A DNA stretch of 64,000 nucleotides from Roseiarcus sp963794655 (lineage in GTDB: Bacteria > Pseudomonadota > Alphaproteobacteria > Rhizobiales > Beijerinckiaceae): contig CAWCEV010000006.1 in NCBI GenBank assembly GCA_963794655.1, positions 434,001 to 498,000 of the forward strand, given 5' to 3'. How positions within the stretch are numbered: the first letter of the stretch is position 1; every line of letters begins with the position of its first letter. The position numbers and the translations under genes were made by a program. Below the pieces are notes generated by a model that saw only the letters and a program-made list of their open reading frames with translations, made no database searches and had not been told where the DNA came from. Shown piece by piece: positions 42,672 to 51,327 of the stretch.

Positions 42672-42877
42672 GTCCTAGCTAAAGCCAACGGCGCCGAATT
42701 TCGACGGGAGTGGCGTCGGACAAGCTTGTTGGACCTTGGGGGCTTCTCAAACGTTTGCGACAAGTTACCGACTGGCCGGCGCGAACAAATGTCCAGAAAA
42801 CGCCTTGATGTGCTCGCGAGTGATCTTCTGAGCTCGACGACGACTACGGCTCGGACCGATCGCCGGGCGGCATGGCG

Positions 42878-43891
42878 TCAATATGACGCGGGCGGTGCGC
42901 ACAACTCGCGTTCGGTCAGTTTGGGCGGAAAAAGGATGCGACGCTTCAGCGGGGGAGCCTCTATCGTCAGTTGCTGGAGCAGGGCCGTGATCGCCATGCG
43001 GGTCATCTCTTCGATGGGCTGCGCGATCAAGGTCGGACGGATGCGCATGACGTCCGCCCAGTCGAGGTCGTCGACGCCAATAAGCGAGACCTCTTCCGGG
43101 CAGCGGACGCCCAGGTCGGTCAGCGCCCGCATGACCCCGATCGTCATGAAGTTGCTGAGCGAGACGATCGCGGTGGGGCCCGGCGTTTCGCTAACGGCGG
43201 CCCGCGTCTTCTCATAGGCCATCTCGAGTCTGAAATCGGCGAGGCGGACCCTATCGTCGGCGAGCGCAAGCCCGCACCGGCGAAACGCCTCACGACAGCC
43301 TTTCAGTCTCAGTTCGTGCGACGAAACTCCCTGGCGTCCTCCGATGACGACGATGCGGCGATGGCCGAGGTCGAGTAGGCGGGTCGTGGCCAGAACCCCG
43401 GCTTCGAAATCGTCGAGCGCTACGAAATCGTAGGGCGCGCCGGCGACGGCGCTGCCCATCAGCACAGTCGGTACGTGGATCTCATGCTGCAGGCGCCGGC
43501 CGTGCCTGGCGTCGGACCGGGTCGAGATTAGAATGAGCCCGGCGACGCGCTCCATCCGCATCATTCTGAGGATTCGGATTTCGTGGTTTGTGTCCTCGTC
43601 GGTGTTGTAGACGAAGGTCATGTAGCCGGCCTGCAAGCATTCCGTCTCGACCACTCGAGCGAGCGCCGAAAAGTGCGGATTGGTGATGTCGGGAACGATC
43701 ACGCCGATCAGCTTCGACCGGCCGCTGCGGAGGGTCTGGGCCGCGCGCTGCGGCGTATAGCCGATCTCGGCGATCGCCCGCTCGACGCGGGCGACCACGT
43801 CGGCGCTGGTCGGGGCAGACCGATTGATGACCGCCGAAACGGTCGAAATCGCGACGCCGGCCTTCTGGGCGACGTCCCTTATCGTTGACAC
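42878..43891 (-). CDS. LacI-family transcriptional repressor
   Basis: Regulator of 337 residues beginning at GTG 43891 behind AAGGAGTTGCGGG. The N-terminal helix-turn-helix and hinge read TIRDVAQKAGVAISTVSAVI, then GYTPQRAAQTLRSGRSKLIGV. The sugar-binding-like domain has IVPDITNPHFSALARVVE, LIGVDDLDWADVMRIRPT and IAQPIEEMTRMAITAL. The frame upstream to 44254 is a shadow of the importer gene. It is divergent from the sugar-importer operon and a perfect 14-bp LacI-type palindrome lies 40 bp before its start, so it most probably represses that operon and itself. Confidence 0.92.
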   Translation of the reverse strand: MSTIRDVAQKAGVAISTVSAVINRSAPTSADVVARVERAIAEIGYTPQRAAQTLRSGRSKLIGVIVPDITNPHFSALARVVETECLQAGYMTFVYNTDEDTNHEIRILRMMRMERVAGLILISTRSDARHGRRLQHEIHVPTVLMGSAVAGAPYDFVALDDFEAGVLATTRLLDLGHRRIVVIGGRQGVSSHELRLKGCREAFRRCGLALADDRVRLADFRLEMAYEKTRAAVSETPGPTAIVSLSNFMTIGVMRALTDLGVRCPEEVSLIGVDDLDWADVMRIRPTLIAQPIEEMTRMAITALLQQLTIEAPPLKRRILFPPKLTERELCAPPASY

Positions 43892-43930
43892 CCCGCAACT
43901 CCTTGACAGCTTCCGGGCGCCAGCATACGC

Positions 43931-43944
43931 TCGAAACGTTTCGA
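43931..43944. promoter_or_regulatory. LacI-family operator palindrome TCGAAACGTTTCGA
   Basis: Perfect 14-bp palindrome with the central CG typical of LacI/GalR-family operators. It lies between the divergent LacI-type gene (start 43891) and the importer operon (start 44049). Confidence 0.82.
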
Positions 43945-44048
43945 CACCAAGTTCAAGCCGCATGGAATACGCGAGGCGCGGTCGGTCCAATCGGACGCGA
44001 CCGGAGCATGTCTGGCAGCTCCGAAGAAGCGGCAAGGGAGGAGGAATC

Positions 44049-45317
44049 ATGAAAGCCTTTCTGAGCGGACTTCTCGTTGCGTCAGGCTTGGCCTTTGCCG
44101 CTGGCGCGGCCTCTGCTGACGATACTTCCGCCAATCTGCGGCTGATGGCTTTCGGCAGCGACGCCCAGCTGACCGCAGTGAAGCACGCCATCGAGCGCTT
44201 CAACCAGAAATATCCAAACGTGAAAGTCGAGGTCGCCATCGACCCGATCAGCAACGGCTGGGGCGACTACGTCACGCACGTCCTGTCGCAGTTCAACGCC
44301 GGCAATGCCTACGACGTCTATGGCACGGCGATCGAGACGTTCCGCACCTTCGAGGAGCGTGGGATGTTCGTACCCCTCGACGACTACATCGCCAAGAACG
44401 CGAGCTATTCTGACTTCGATCCGTCGCTGTTCAAATACTCTTCCTATCAGGGCAAGACCTATTTCGTCCCGATCGGATGGAACAACATCATGATCAACTA
44501 CAATCGGGCGCTCTTCCGGGACGCCGGGGTCGAGTATCCAAAGAGCTGGACATGGGACCAGTTCCGCGAGGTTGCGAAGAAGCTCACGAAGCGCGACGCG
44601 GCCGGCAACGTCACCCAATATGGCTATGAGGTTCCGAACCAGAATTTCTTTGTCCAACCCTGGTTCCTCACCAACGGAACCTCGCCTCTCAACGCCGACT
44701 GGACCGCGTCAAACATGCTCGATCCAAAGGTCGCGGAAACCCTTCAGTTCCTCCATGACCTGATCCATGTCGACAAGGTCTCGCCAATTCCCGGTAAGGA
44801 CGCGATGGACAACCAGTTCGCGGCCGGACAGGTCGCGATGATCAATCGAGGCCACTGGATTATTGAGAACGCGAAGCGCGCGAAGCTCGACATGGACGTC
44901 GCGAACGTGCCCTCCAAACTCAACGGGAACACGGTGATCGGCTTCGGTGGCTACGGGGTCTCAAAGACCTCGAAAAATCCCGAACTGGCGAAGGAACTGG
45001 TCGGCGCCCTGACCAGCGAGCAGACACAGGAAGAGGAGGGAGAACTCGGCGGCGGGGTCCCGGGGCGCAAATCCGCCGCGGAGACACCGGGGTTCCTGGC
45101 TTTTCCACCGAGCGCCGCTCTCTACTATCAGACGTTGCCGCATACGATCCCGGTGCCCTCGCCGGCGAATTTCCAGGAGGTCGAGAAGATCTTCATGCGC
45201 AACTATGTGGCGATGATGGCCGACGAGATTTCGATCCCCGAGGGGGTGAAGCGCGCCGACCAGGAGCTCAATGCGTCCTTCAAGCGGCTCGCCGAACAGC
45301 AGAAGGCGACCAAGTAA
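44049..45317 (+). CDS. Sugar ABC transporter substrate-binding protein (family 1, UgpB/MalE-like)
   Basis: Protein of 422 residues with a signal peptide (MKAFLSGLLVASGLAFAAGAASA, cleavage after residue 23). Family-1 features: LRLMAFGSDAQLTAVKHAIERFNQKYPNVKVEV, YDVYGTAIETFRTFEERGMFVPLDDYI, YFVPIGWNNIMINYNRALFRDAGVEYPKSWTWDQF and FAAGQVAMINRGHW. It binds a sugar or glycoside in the periplasm for the permeases that follow. GGGAGGAGGAATC precedes the ATG at 44049. Two GC-rich hairpins follow its stop. Confidence 0.93.
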   Translation: MKAFLSGLLVASGLAFAAGAASADDTSANLRLMAFGSDAQLTAVKHAIERFNQKYPNVKVEVAIDPISNGWGDYVTHVLSQFNAGNAYDVYGTAIETFRTFEERGMFVPLDDYIAKNASYSDFDPSLFKYSSYQGKTYFVPIGWNNIMINYNRALFRDAGVEYPKSWTWDQFREVAKKLTKRDAAGNVTQYGYEVPNQNFFVQPWFLTNGTSPLNADWTASNMLDPKVAETLQFLHDLIHVDKVSPIPGKDAMDNQFAAGQVAMINRGHWIIENAKRAKLDMDVANVPSKLNGNTVIGFGGYGVSKTSKNPELAKELVGALTSEQTQEEEGELGGGVPGRKSAAETPGFLAFPPSAALYYQTLPHTIPVPSPANFQEVEKIFMRNYVAMMADEISIPEGVKRADQELNASFKRLAEQQKATK

Positions 45318-45318
45318 C

Positions 45319-45373
45319 AGGCGGCCGAGAGCCGCCTCTGATATGCGGTCCCCGGCGCGGCGGGCGCCCGCCG
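45319..45373 (+). other. Two GC-rich hairpins after the binding-protein gene
   Basis: First stem AGGCGGC-(5 nt)-GCCGCCT at 45319-45337, second a perfect palindrome CGGCGGGCGCCCGCCG at 45358-45373. No T run follows. They probably act as 3' stabilisers of the binding-protein message or partial terminators. Confidence 0.6.
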
Positions 45374-45399
45374 GGACGCAGGTTAAGGGGGAGTTGTCG

Positions 45400-46305
45400 A
45401 TGCACGCGGCGGTCATGCGCCAAGCGTCGGACTTGCGCCGCCTTCAGGCGCGAACGGGCTATCTCCTCCTCTTTCCGTCGTTCGTGCTCTATTGCGTCTT
45501 CGTCCTCGCGCCGGTCATCGTCACCTGTATTTTGAGCTTCACTTACTTCGATCCGATGCAGGGGTCGCGCTGGGTCGGCTTCGACAACTACATCCGCTTC
45601 TTCACCGACGACCGCTCGCAGCAGATCTTCTGGAACACCCTGCGCTTCACGGTCTTCGCGGTCGCCGGCAACATCTGCATCGGCATGCTTCTCGCGCTCG
45701 CGCTCGACCGCAAGATGCCAGGACTTCTGCTCTATCTGTTCCGGCTCGCCTTCTTCCTCCCCGTGATCATCGCGGCAGCCTTCGTTTCGATCGTCTGGGG
45801 CTATTTCTATGGCGACGATCTCGGCGTCATCAACTACTACCTGATCCGCCTTGGGTTCTCGCCGGTCCACTGGCTGACCTCCAGCCGCTACGCGATGATG
45901 TCGATCATCATAATGGATGTGTGGAAGAACGCCGGGTTCTTCATGATCATCTTCATCGCCGCCTTGCAGGGAGTGCCGAGGACATTGATCGAAGCCGCAA
46001 TCATGGACGGGGCCGGCTACTGGCGGCGGTTCTTCCGCGTCGTCCTGCCCTGGATTTCGCCGGTCGTCTTCTTCGCGATCGTGTACGCCTCGATCGGCGC
46101 GCTGCAAGTGTTCGAATCAATCGTCATCCTCACCCGAGGCGGCCCCGGCGACGCGACGCGGTCGATGTCGATCTATATCGTCGAGGAGGCGTTCGACAGT
46201 TTCGAGATCGGCTACGCGGCGTCCGTCGCAGTCGTCATGACGGTGGTGATCCTGGCGATCACCGTCCTGCAGTTCCTGGCTTCGCGCGCCTGGGTGCGTC
46301 ACTGA
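45400..46305 (+). CDS. Sugar ABC transporter permease (MalF/UgpA type)
   Basis: Membrane protein of 301 residues with six predicted segments, beginning with RTGYLLLFPSFVLYCVFVLAPVIVTCILSF, then NTLRFTVFAVAGNICIGMLLALALDRKMPG, and the EAA loop LIEAAIMDGAGYWRRFFRVVLPWISPVVFF. The ATG at 45400 follows AAGGGGGAG. The frame upstream is not homologous. The next permease starts 1 bp after its stop. Confidence 0.92.
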   Translation: MHAAVMRQASDLRRLQARTGYLLLFPSFVLYCVFVLAPVIVTCILSFTYFDPMQGSRWVGFDNYIRFFTDDRSQQIFWNTLRFTVFAVAGNICIGMLLALALDRKMPGLLLYLFRLAFFLPVIIAAAFVSIVWGYFYGDDLGVINYYLIRLGFSPVHWLTSSRYAMMSIIIMDVWKNAGFFMIIFIAALQGVPRTLIEAAIMDGAGYWRRFFRVVLPWISPVVFFAIVYASIGALQVFESIVILTRGGPGDATRSMSIYIVEEAFDSFEIGYAASVAVVMTVVILAITVLQFLASRAWVRH

Positions 46306-46306
46306 C

Positions 46307-47146
46307 ATGGAGACCAAGGCGGCGCAGCGCTGGCTCGACTGGGCGATTATCGCCGTGATGGCGGTAATTGGCGTCTTCATGCTGCTTCCGTTTGCGTGGC
46401 TCTTCAGCATGTCGTTCCGCACCGTGCGCGACGCTTACCAGATGCCGCCGAGCTTCCTGCCGCCGCGGCTCGATTTCGACAATTATCGGGCTGTTCTCAA
46501 CTCGTCGGTGCCGTTCCTGCAAATTTACGCCAACAGCGTCGAGGTCGCGGTGCTCGTGACCATTGGCCAGCTCGTCACCTGCACGCTCGCCGCGTTCGCC
46601 TTCGCGCAACTCAACTTTCCCGGTCGCGACACGCTTTTCTTCATCATGATCGCCGGGCTCCTATTTCCGGCGCAGGTGACCATAATCCCGATCTATCTCG
46701 GCTTCGGCAAGGTCGGGCTCTTGAACCGGCCGATCGGACTTGCGCTCATGTATCTCACCTCGAGCTTCGGCGTCTTTCTGGTCCGGCAGTTCATGCGCTC
46801 GCAACCGAAGGCGCTCGAAGAAGCCGCGTTGATGGATGGCGCCGGTTATCTGAAAATCTTCTTCCGGATCTCGCTGCCACAGCTTCGGCCAGCGCTGGCG
46901 TCGCTCGGCATCATCACTTTCACCCAGACCTGGAATTATTATTTCCAGGCGCGCGTCTTGCTCGAGCCGCAGGACGCGATGACCTTGCCGATCGCGATGG
47001 ACGTGCTGCGCGGCTATCTCGGATCGGGAAATCTCGCGCTCGTCATGGCGGCGATGAGCATGTCGGTTCTGCCCGTCATCCTTTTGTTCCTGCTGGCGCA
47101 GAAGATGGTGATCGAAGGCATCGCCATGAGCGGAATCAAGAACTGA
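46307..47146 (+). CDS. Sugar ABC transporter permease (MalG/UgpE type)
   Basis: Membrane protein of 279 residues: DWAIIAVMAVIGVFMLLPFAWLFSMSF, NSVEVAVLVTIGQLVTCTLAAFAFAQLNFPGRDTLFF, and the EAA loop ALEEAALMDGAGYLKIFFRISLPQLRPALAS. It forms the channel with the preceding permease. Confidence 0.92.
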   Translation: METKAAQRWLDWAIIAVMAVIGVFMLLPFAWLFSMSFRTVRDAYQMPPSFLPPRLDFDNYRAVLNSSVPFLQIYANSVEVAVLVTIGQLVTCTLAAFAFAQLNFPGRDTLFFIMIAGLLFPAQVTIIPIYLGFGKVGLLNRPIGLALMYLTSSFGVFLVRQFMRSQPKALEEAALMDGAGYLKIFFRISLPQLRPALASLGIITFTQTWNYYFQARVLLEPQDAMTLPIAMDVLRGYLGSGNLALVMAAMSMSVLPVILLFLLAQKMVIEGIAMSGIKN

Positions 47147-47156
47147 GAGGGGAGCA

Positions 47157-49817
47157 ATGGGCGCTGTGGTCCCGAAGGAAGCCGAAGCCAAGATCGATCC
47201 TCGTTTTGTCTATCGGGACGCCCGGCGCCAACATGTCGCCTTTCCGCTTGGCGGAATCGGCACAGGGAGCGTGTCGCTGACCGGCAGCGGGCGGCTCATC
47301 GACTGGAGCATCCGCAATCGCCCCGCAATCCATCAGCACAACGGCTACAGCCATTTCGCGATCAAGGCGGAGCGCGACGGCAAGCTCGTCGACGCGCGTG
47401 TGCTGAACGGACCCTACGAAGGCTTGCCTACTGGCTCGCCGAGCCGACGCAAGTTCGACGGCTTTGGCTTCGGCGCCAATCGGGACTCGATGGCGGGCGC
47501 GCCCCATTTCGACGAGGCCATCTTCATCGGCAGGTTTCCGGTCGCGGAGATCGCGTTCCACCACGACACTTTTCCGGGCCGGGTCCGCATGACGGCGTTT
47601 AGCCCTTTCATTCCCCACAATGAGCGGGATTCTTCGATGCCAGCGGCGCTGTTCGCGTTCGAGCTGGACAACGACACGGATGCGGAGATCGATTACACGA
47701 TCGGCTGCACGCTCGGAAATTATGGCTGCAGCAGCGGCGAGCATGTCTTTTCTCGCGTGGACGACCTGAGCGTGCTGCACTTTACCTCTGCGGATGTCGA
47801 CCGACCGCCCGCGCAGCGCGGCGATCTCGCAGTTACAACTGAAGGCGACGGCGTCGAGCACGTCGACTACCACGTGCGCGGCCAATGGTTCGACAGCCTG
47901 AGCCGCTACTGGCGGGAATTCGCGAAGGCTGGCCCGCTGACAGAGCGGCGCTACGACCATCCGCGCGCCACCGCGCAGATGTGGCAGCAACCGGAGCACG
48001 GGACGCTCGCGCGGCGCGTCCGGGTGAAACCGGGAGGGCGCGCACGCATGCGCTTCGCCATCACCTGGAACTATCCGCTCGGCGCGATCTACTGGTTCAA
48101 CCGCGCCCAACCGGGCGACGCGGAATATGCTGGCGATCCGCCGACCTGGCGGAACTACTATGCGACCCAATGGACGGATTCGCGCGCGAGCGGAGCCGAA
48201 GCTTTTCGCCGCTGGGGCGAGCTCGAAGCAGCGACCTGCGCCTTTCGTGATTCCCTGTTCGGCTCGTCGCACCCGCCAGAGATTATCGACGCGGTATCTA
48301 GCACGCTTGGCGTGTTGCGTAGCGCGACCGTCATCCGCCTCGAAGGCGGCGAGCTTTGGGCCTGGGAAGGTCAGCACATCGGCGAAGGTTCCTGCGAGGG
48401 CAGTTGCACGCATGTCTGGAACTACCAGCAGGCGCTCGCCTGGCTCTTCCCGGCGCTCGAGCGGACGTTGCGCGAGACCGAGTTTGCGTACAACCAGCTG
48501 CCGGACGGCGGACTCACCTTCCGGCAGCGTCTGCCGCTTGGCTCCGGTTTTGACGTGATCGGCCCATGTGCCGACGGCCATTTCGGGGCGACGATCAAGG
48601 CGTATCGCGAGTGGCGCAATTCGGGGGACGATGCGTGGCTCGGCCGATACTGGCCCAACATCAAAAGTTCGATCGAATACGCCTGGTCGGCCGACAATAC
48701 CAACCGCTGGGATCCGGACAAGACCGGTGTGCTGTGGGGCAAGCAGCACCATACGCTCGACATGGAGCTGTTCGGACCAAATTCCTGGCTGACCAGCATG
48801 TACCTCGCCGCACTGAAGGCCGCAGCCGAGATGGCGGAGGCGATGGGAGAAAAGGATTTCGCCGCGCAATGCGGCGCGCTAGCAAAGAAGGGCGCCGCCT
48901 ACGTGGACCGGGTGCTGTTCAACGGCGAATATTATGCGCAGAAGCTGGACCTTGCCGATCGCTCGATCCTCGAACCGTTCGCGCGGGGCGGCAAGCCTGG
49001 CGTGCTCCGAGAATCGTTCATGCAGGGCTACTGGTCGGACGAGTACGGCCAGATCAAGTACCAGATCGGCGGCGGCTGCCTCACCGACCAGATCCTTGGG
49101 CAATGGCACGCCGATCTCGCAGGGCTCGGCGACCTCTTGTCGCCGGAGCATGTCACTTCGGCGCTCGCCGCGATCTATCGCGCGAACTTCCGTACGAACC
49201 TCAGTGATCACTTCAACCCCTGCCGCGTCTACGCCTATGAGGACGAGGCGGGCCTGCTTGTCTGCTCGTGGCCGGAAGGGTCCGAAGAACCGGCGACACC
49301 CGTTCCTTATTCCGAGGAGGTCTGGACCGGCCTCGAATATATGTTCGCGTCGCATCTCATCGCTCGCGGCCTCGTCGATCAAGGTTTGACCGTCGTTCGC
49401 GCCGCTCGCGCCCGCCACGACGGCTCGCGCCGAAATCCCTTCAACGACATCGAGTGTGGCAGCTATTACGCGCGCTCGCTCTCGAGCTATGCGCTCCTGA
49501 ACGCCTTTATGGGATTCACCTTCGATCAGCGCGTCGGCGAAATCGGCTTCGCGCCTGCGCGGCCTGGAGAGGCGGTCTATTTCTGGTCTGCGGGCCGGGG
49601 TTGGGGCGAGGTCGCGTTCCTCGGCGACACGGCGACGCTCGCCATCAAGGGCGGCGAGCTCCGGGTTTCGCGTCTGCGGTTGCCAAGCCTCACAGGGCGC
49701 GTATTCGTGGATGGGCATTCCGCGGCTCGCGACGGCGACGTCATTCTTTTGGGAGCAGAACGAACGCTCCGGGCGGGCGAACGCATTATCGTTGGAGCGG
49801 AACGTGGCCCGGCTTGA
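47157..49817 (+). CDS. GH116-family glycosidase (GBA2/beta-glucosidase-like)
   Basis: Protein of 886 residues with the GH116 layout: an N-terminal beta-sandwich starting AFPLGGIGTGSVSLTGSGRL, and a C-terminal alpha/alpha barrel. The barrel contains the region LWAWEGQHIGEGSCEGSC followed by THVWNYQQALAWLFPALERT, where Glu404 fits the nucleophile, and HHTLDMELFGPNSWLTSMYL, where Asp535 fits the acid/base. No signal peptide is seen, so it acts on an imported glycoside in the cytoplasm. GAGAGGGGAGCA precedes the ATG. It sits between the permeases and the ATPase of the same operon, which ties it to the transported sugar: a beta-glucoside or beta-xyloside is likely. Confidence 0.9.
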   Translation: MGAVVPKEAEAKIDPRFVYRDARRQHVAFPLGGIGTGSVSLTGSGRLIDWSIRNRPAIHQHNGYSHFAIKAERDGKLVDARVLNGPYEGLPTGSPSRRKFDGFGFGANRDSMAGAPHFDEAIFIGRFPVAEIAFHHDTFPGRVRMTAFSPFIPHNERDSSMPAALFAFELDNDTDAEIDYTIGCTLGNYGCSSGEHVFSRVDDLSVLHFTSADVDRPPAQRGDLAVTTEGDGVEHVDYHVRGQWFDSLSRYWREFAKAGPLTERRYDHPRATAQMWQQPEHGTLARRVRVKPGGRARMRFAITWNYPLGAIYWFNRAQPGDAEYAGDPPTWRNYYATQWTDSRASGAEAFRRWGELEAATCAFRDSLFGSSHPPEIIDAVSSTLGVLRSATVIRLEGGELWAWEGQHIGEGSCEGSCTHVWNYQQALAWLFPALERTLRETEFAYNQLPDGGLTFRQRLPLGSGFDVIGPCADGHFGATIKAYREWRNSGDDAWLGRYWPNIKSSIEYAWSADNTNRWDPDKTGVLWGKQHHTLDMELFGPNSWLTSMYLAALKAAAEMAEAMGEKDFAAQCGALAKKGAAYVDRVLFNGEYYAQKLDLADRSILEPFARGGKPGVLRESFMQGYWSDEYGQIKYQIGGGCLTDQILGQWHADLAGLGDLLSPEHVTSALAAIYRANFRTNLSDHFNPCRVYAYEDEAGLLVCSWPEGSEEPATPVPYSEEVWTGLEYMFASHLIARGLVDQGLTVVRAARARHDGSRRNPFNDIECGSYYARSLSSYALLNAFMGFTFDQRVGEIGFAPARPGEAVYFWSAGRGWGEVAFLGDTATLAIKGGELRVSRLRLPSLTGRVFVDGHSAARDGDVILLGAERTLRAGERIIVGAERGPA

Positions 49818-50940
49818 GCTCAGAGGCGTACGCAAGAGCTTCCAGTCCGTCGAGGTCATTCATGGCGTCGATCTCACCGTCGAATCGGGATCGTTTACCG
49901 TTTTCGTCGGCCCATCAGGCTGTGGGAAGTCGACGCTTCTGCGGATGATCGCGGGACTTGAGGATGTGACCGCGGGTGAAATCTGGCTCGACGGACAGCG
50001 CTGCGAACACCTCCTGCCGTCGAGCCGCAGCATGGCGATGGTTTTCCAGTCCTACGCGCTCTACCCGCACATGAGCGTGCGGGAGAACCTGCGCTTCGGC
50101 CTCGTCTGCCACAAGGTTCCAAAGGCCGAGATCGCCACGCGCATCGCTCGCGCCGCCGACATTCTGCAGATCGCGCATTTGCTGGAGCGCCAGCCGTCGC
50201 AATTGTCGGGCGGCCAGAGCCAACGGGTTGCGATCGGCCGCGCGATCGTCAAGGAGCCGAAGGCCTTCTTGTTCGACGAGCCGCTGTCAAATCTCGACGC
50301 GGAGCTGCGTGTGAAGATGCGCAGCGAGATCGCTGCGCTTCATCGAAGACTCGGCGCGACGATGATCTATGTCACCCACGATCAGGTCGAAGCAATGACG
50401 ATGGCTGACGTGATCATCGTACTTCGCGAGGGCGCCGTCGAGCAGATCGGCTCGCCGATTGAACTCTATGCGCGGCCGCGCAATCGCTTTGTCGCGTGCT
50501 TTCTTGGCGCTCCGCAAATGAATCTTCTCGCCGCTGACGCCCTTGCTGCAGGGGCGCACGGTCTCGAATTGGCCGTCGACCAGGGCCGCGCGAAGATCGC
50601 CGCCGATGTCGCCGCTCCCGATTGGACACTCGAAGCGCCGCTCACAGCCGGTCTGAGGCCTGAGCACTTGTCACCAACGGACGCGGGCCCGCTTGCCGCC
50701 CGCGTCGAGACGAGCGAAATCCTAGGCGCGGAGACGATCATTCACGCCGTATTGCAGTCGGGAGAGCGACTGTCTGTTTCGGTCCGGGGTCTCCGGCGCG
50801 TTAGGTCTGGCGAGCCGATTCGACTAAGCGTCAATCCGGCCGACGTCCACGTCTTCAACAAGGGCGGCGAGGCGCTGCCCCGCGCCGCCACTCCCTCCCC
50901 GGAGAACCGCACCTTCCTGTTTGAGCGCGGCGGGTCCTAG
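49804..50940 (+). CDS. Sugar ABC transporter ATPase (MalK/UgpC type)
   Basis: ATPase of 378 residues starting at GTG 49804, 14 bp inside the end of the glycosidase gene. Walker A GPSGCGKST, Q-loop MVFQSYALYPHMSV, signature QLSGGQSQRVAIGRAI, Walker B FLFDEPLSNLD and H-loop YVTHDQVEAM. The C-terminal about 130 residues form the TOBE/OB-type domain (GLRPEHLSP, VRSGEPIRLSVNPADVHVF). It completes the importer. Last gene of the LacI-controlled operon. Confidence 0.93.
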   Translation: MARLELRGVRKSFQSVEVIHGVDLTVESGSFTVFVGPSGCGKSTLLRMIAGLEDVTAGEIWLDGQRCEHLLPSSRSMAMVFQSYALYPHMSVRENLRFGLVCHKVPKAEIATRIARAADILQIAHLLERQPSQLSGGQSQRVAIGRAIVKEPKAFLFDEPLSNLDAELRVKMRSEIAALHRRLGATMIYVTHDQVEAMTMADVIIVLREGAVEQIGSPIELYARPRNRFVACFLGAPQMNLLAADALAAGAHGLELAVDQGRAKIAADVAAPDWTLEAPLTAGLRPEHLSPTDAGPLAARVETSEILGAETIIHAVLQSGERLSVSVRGLRRVRSGEPIRLSVNPADVHVFNKGGEALPRAATPSPENRTFLFERGGS

Positions 50941-50989
50941 GTGTTTGGTCGTGGTCTTTGATGGTCATTCTTTTTGATTGATTCGAGGG

Positions 50990-51106
50990 ATGCCCTATGG
51001 CCAGGTTCTTTATGGGAGTGCCACAACGGCAACGGCGGTCCGTCGAGCGATACAGCATAGTCATGTCTGGACGGCGCTCGCAGATCAAGGGGTTCGTTGC
51101 CGTTAA
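50990..51106 (+). pseudogene. N-terminal fragment of an IS481-like transposase
   Basis: Reads MPYGQVLYGSATTATAVRRA then IQHSHVWTALADQGVRCR-stop: 38 codons resembling the start of IS481-like transposases (GQVLHGSATTTEAIRRAIQHSQ...LA). After the frame breaks no further similarity is traced, and I recognise nothing else between 51107 and 51327. It marks an older insertion next to the IS110-type element. Confidence 0.6.
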
Positions 51107-51327
51107 GCGAAGTTCGCGGGTGCGGTCATGTCTCCGGCCTTTTGGTGCGGGACGTGGCCCGCTGGCCCTGATGGTTTCCGCTGGTTCGTTTGCCTGATCA
51201 AGAGAACGAGCTTGACGCTCCGACTATGCTGCAGGCTTCACGAACCCAATGCTTCGCGTCTTTCGCATCACGACGTGGTCACCCTCGATATCGACCTAAC
51301 TGGCAGCCGGCGGTGGGGCGATGGCGG

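Noticed and set aside
47136..48869. 577-codon open frame on the minus strand opposite the GH116 gene
   Set aside because: It is a composition shadow: Arg/Ala/Val-rich without any domain, lying wholly antisense to a well-supported enzyme. The same holds for the long antisense frames opposite the importer, oxygenase and amidase genes.
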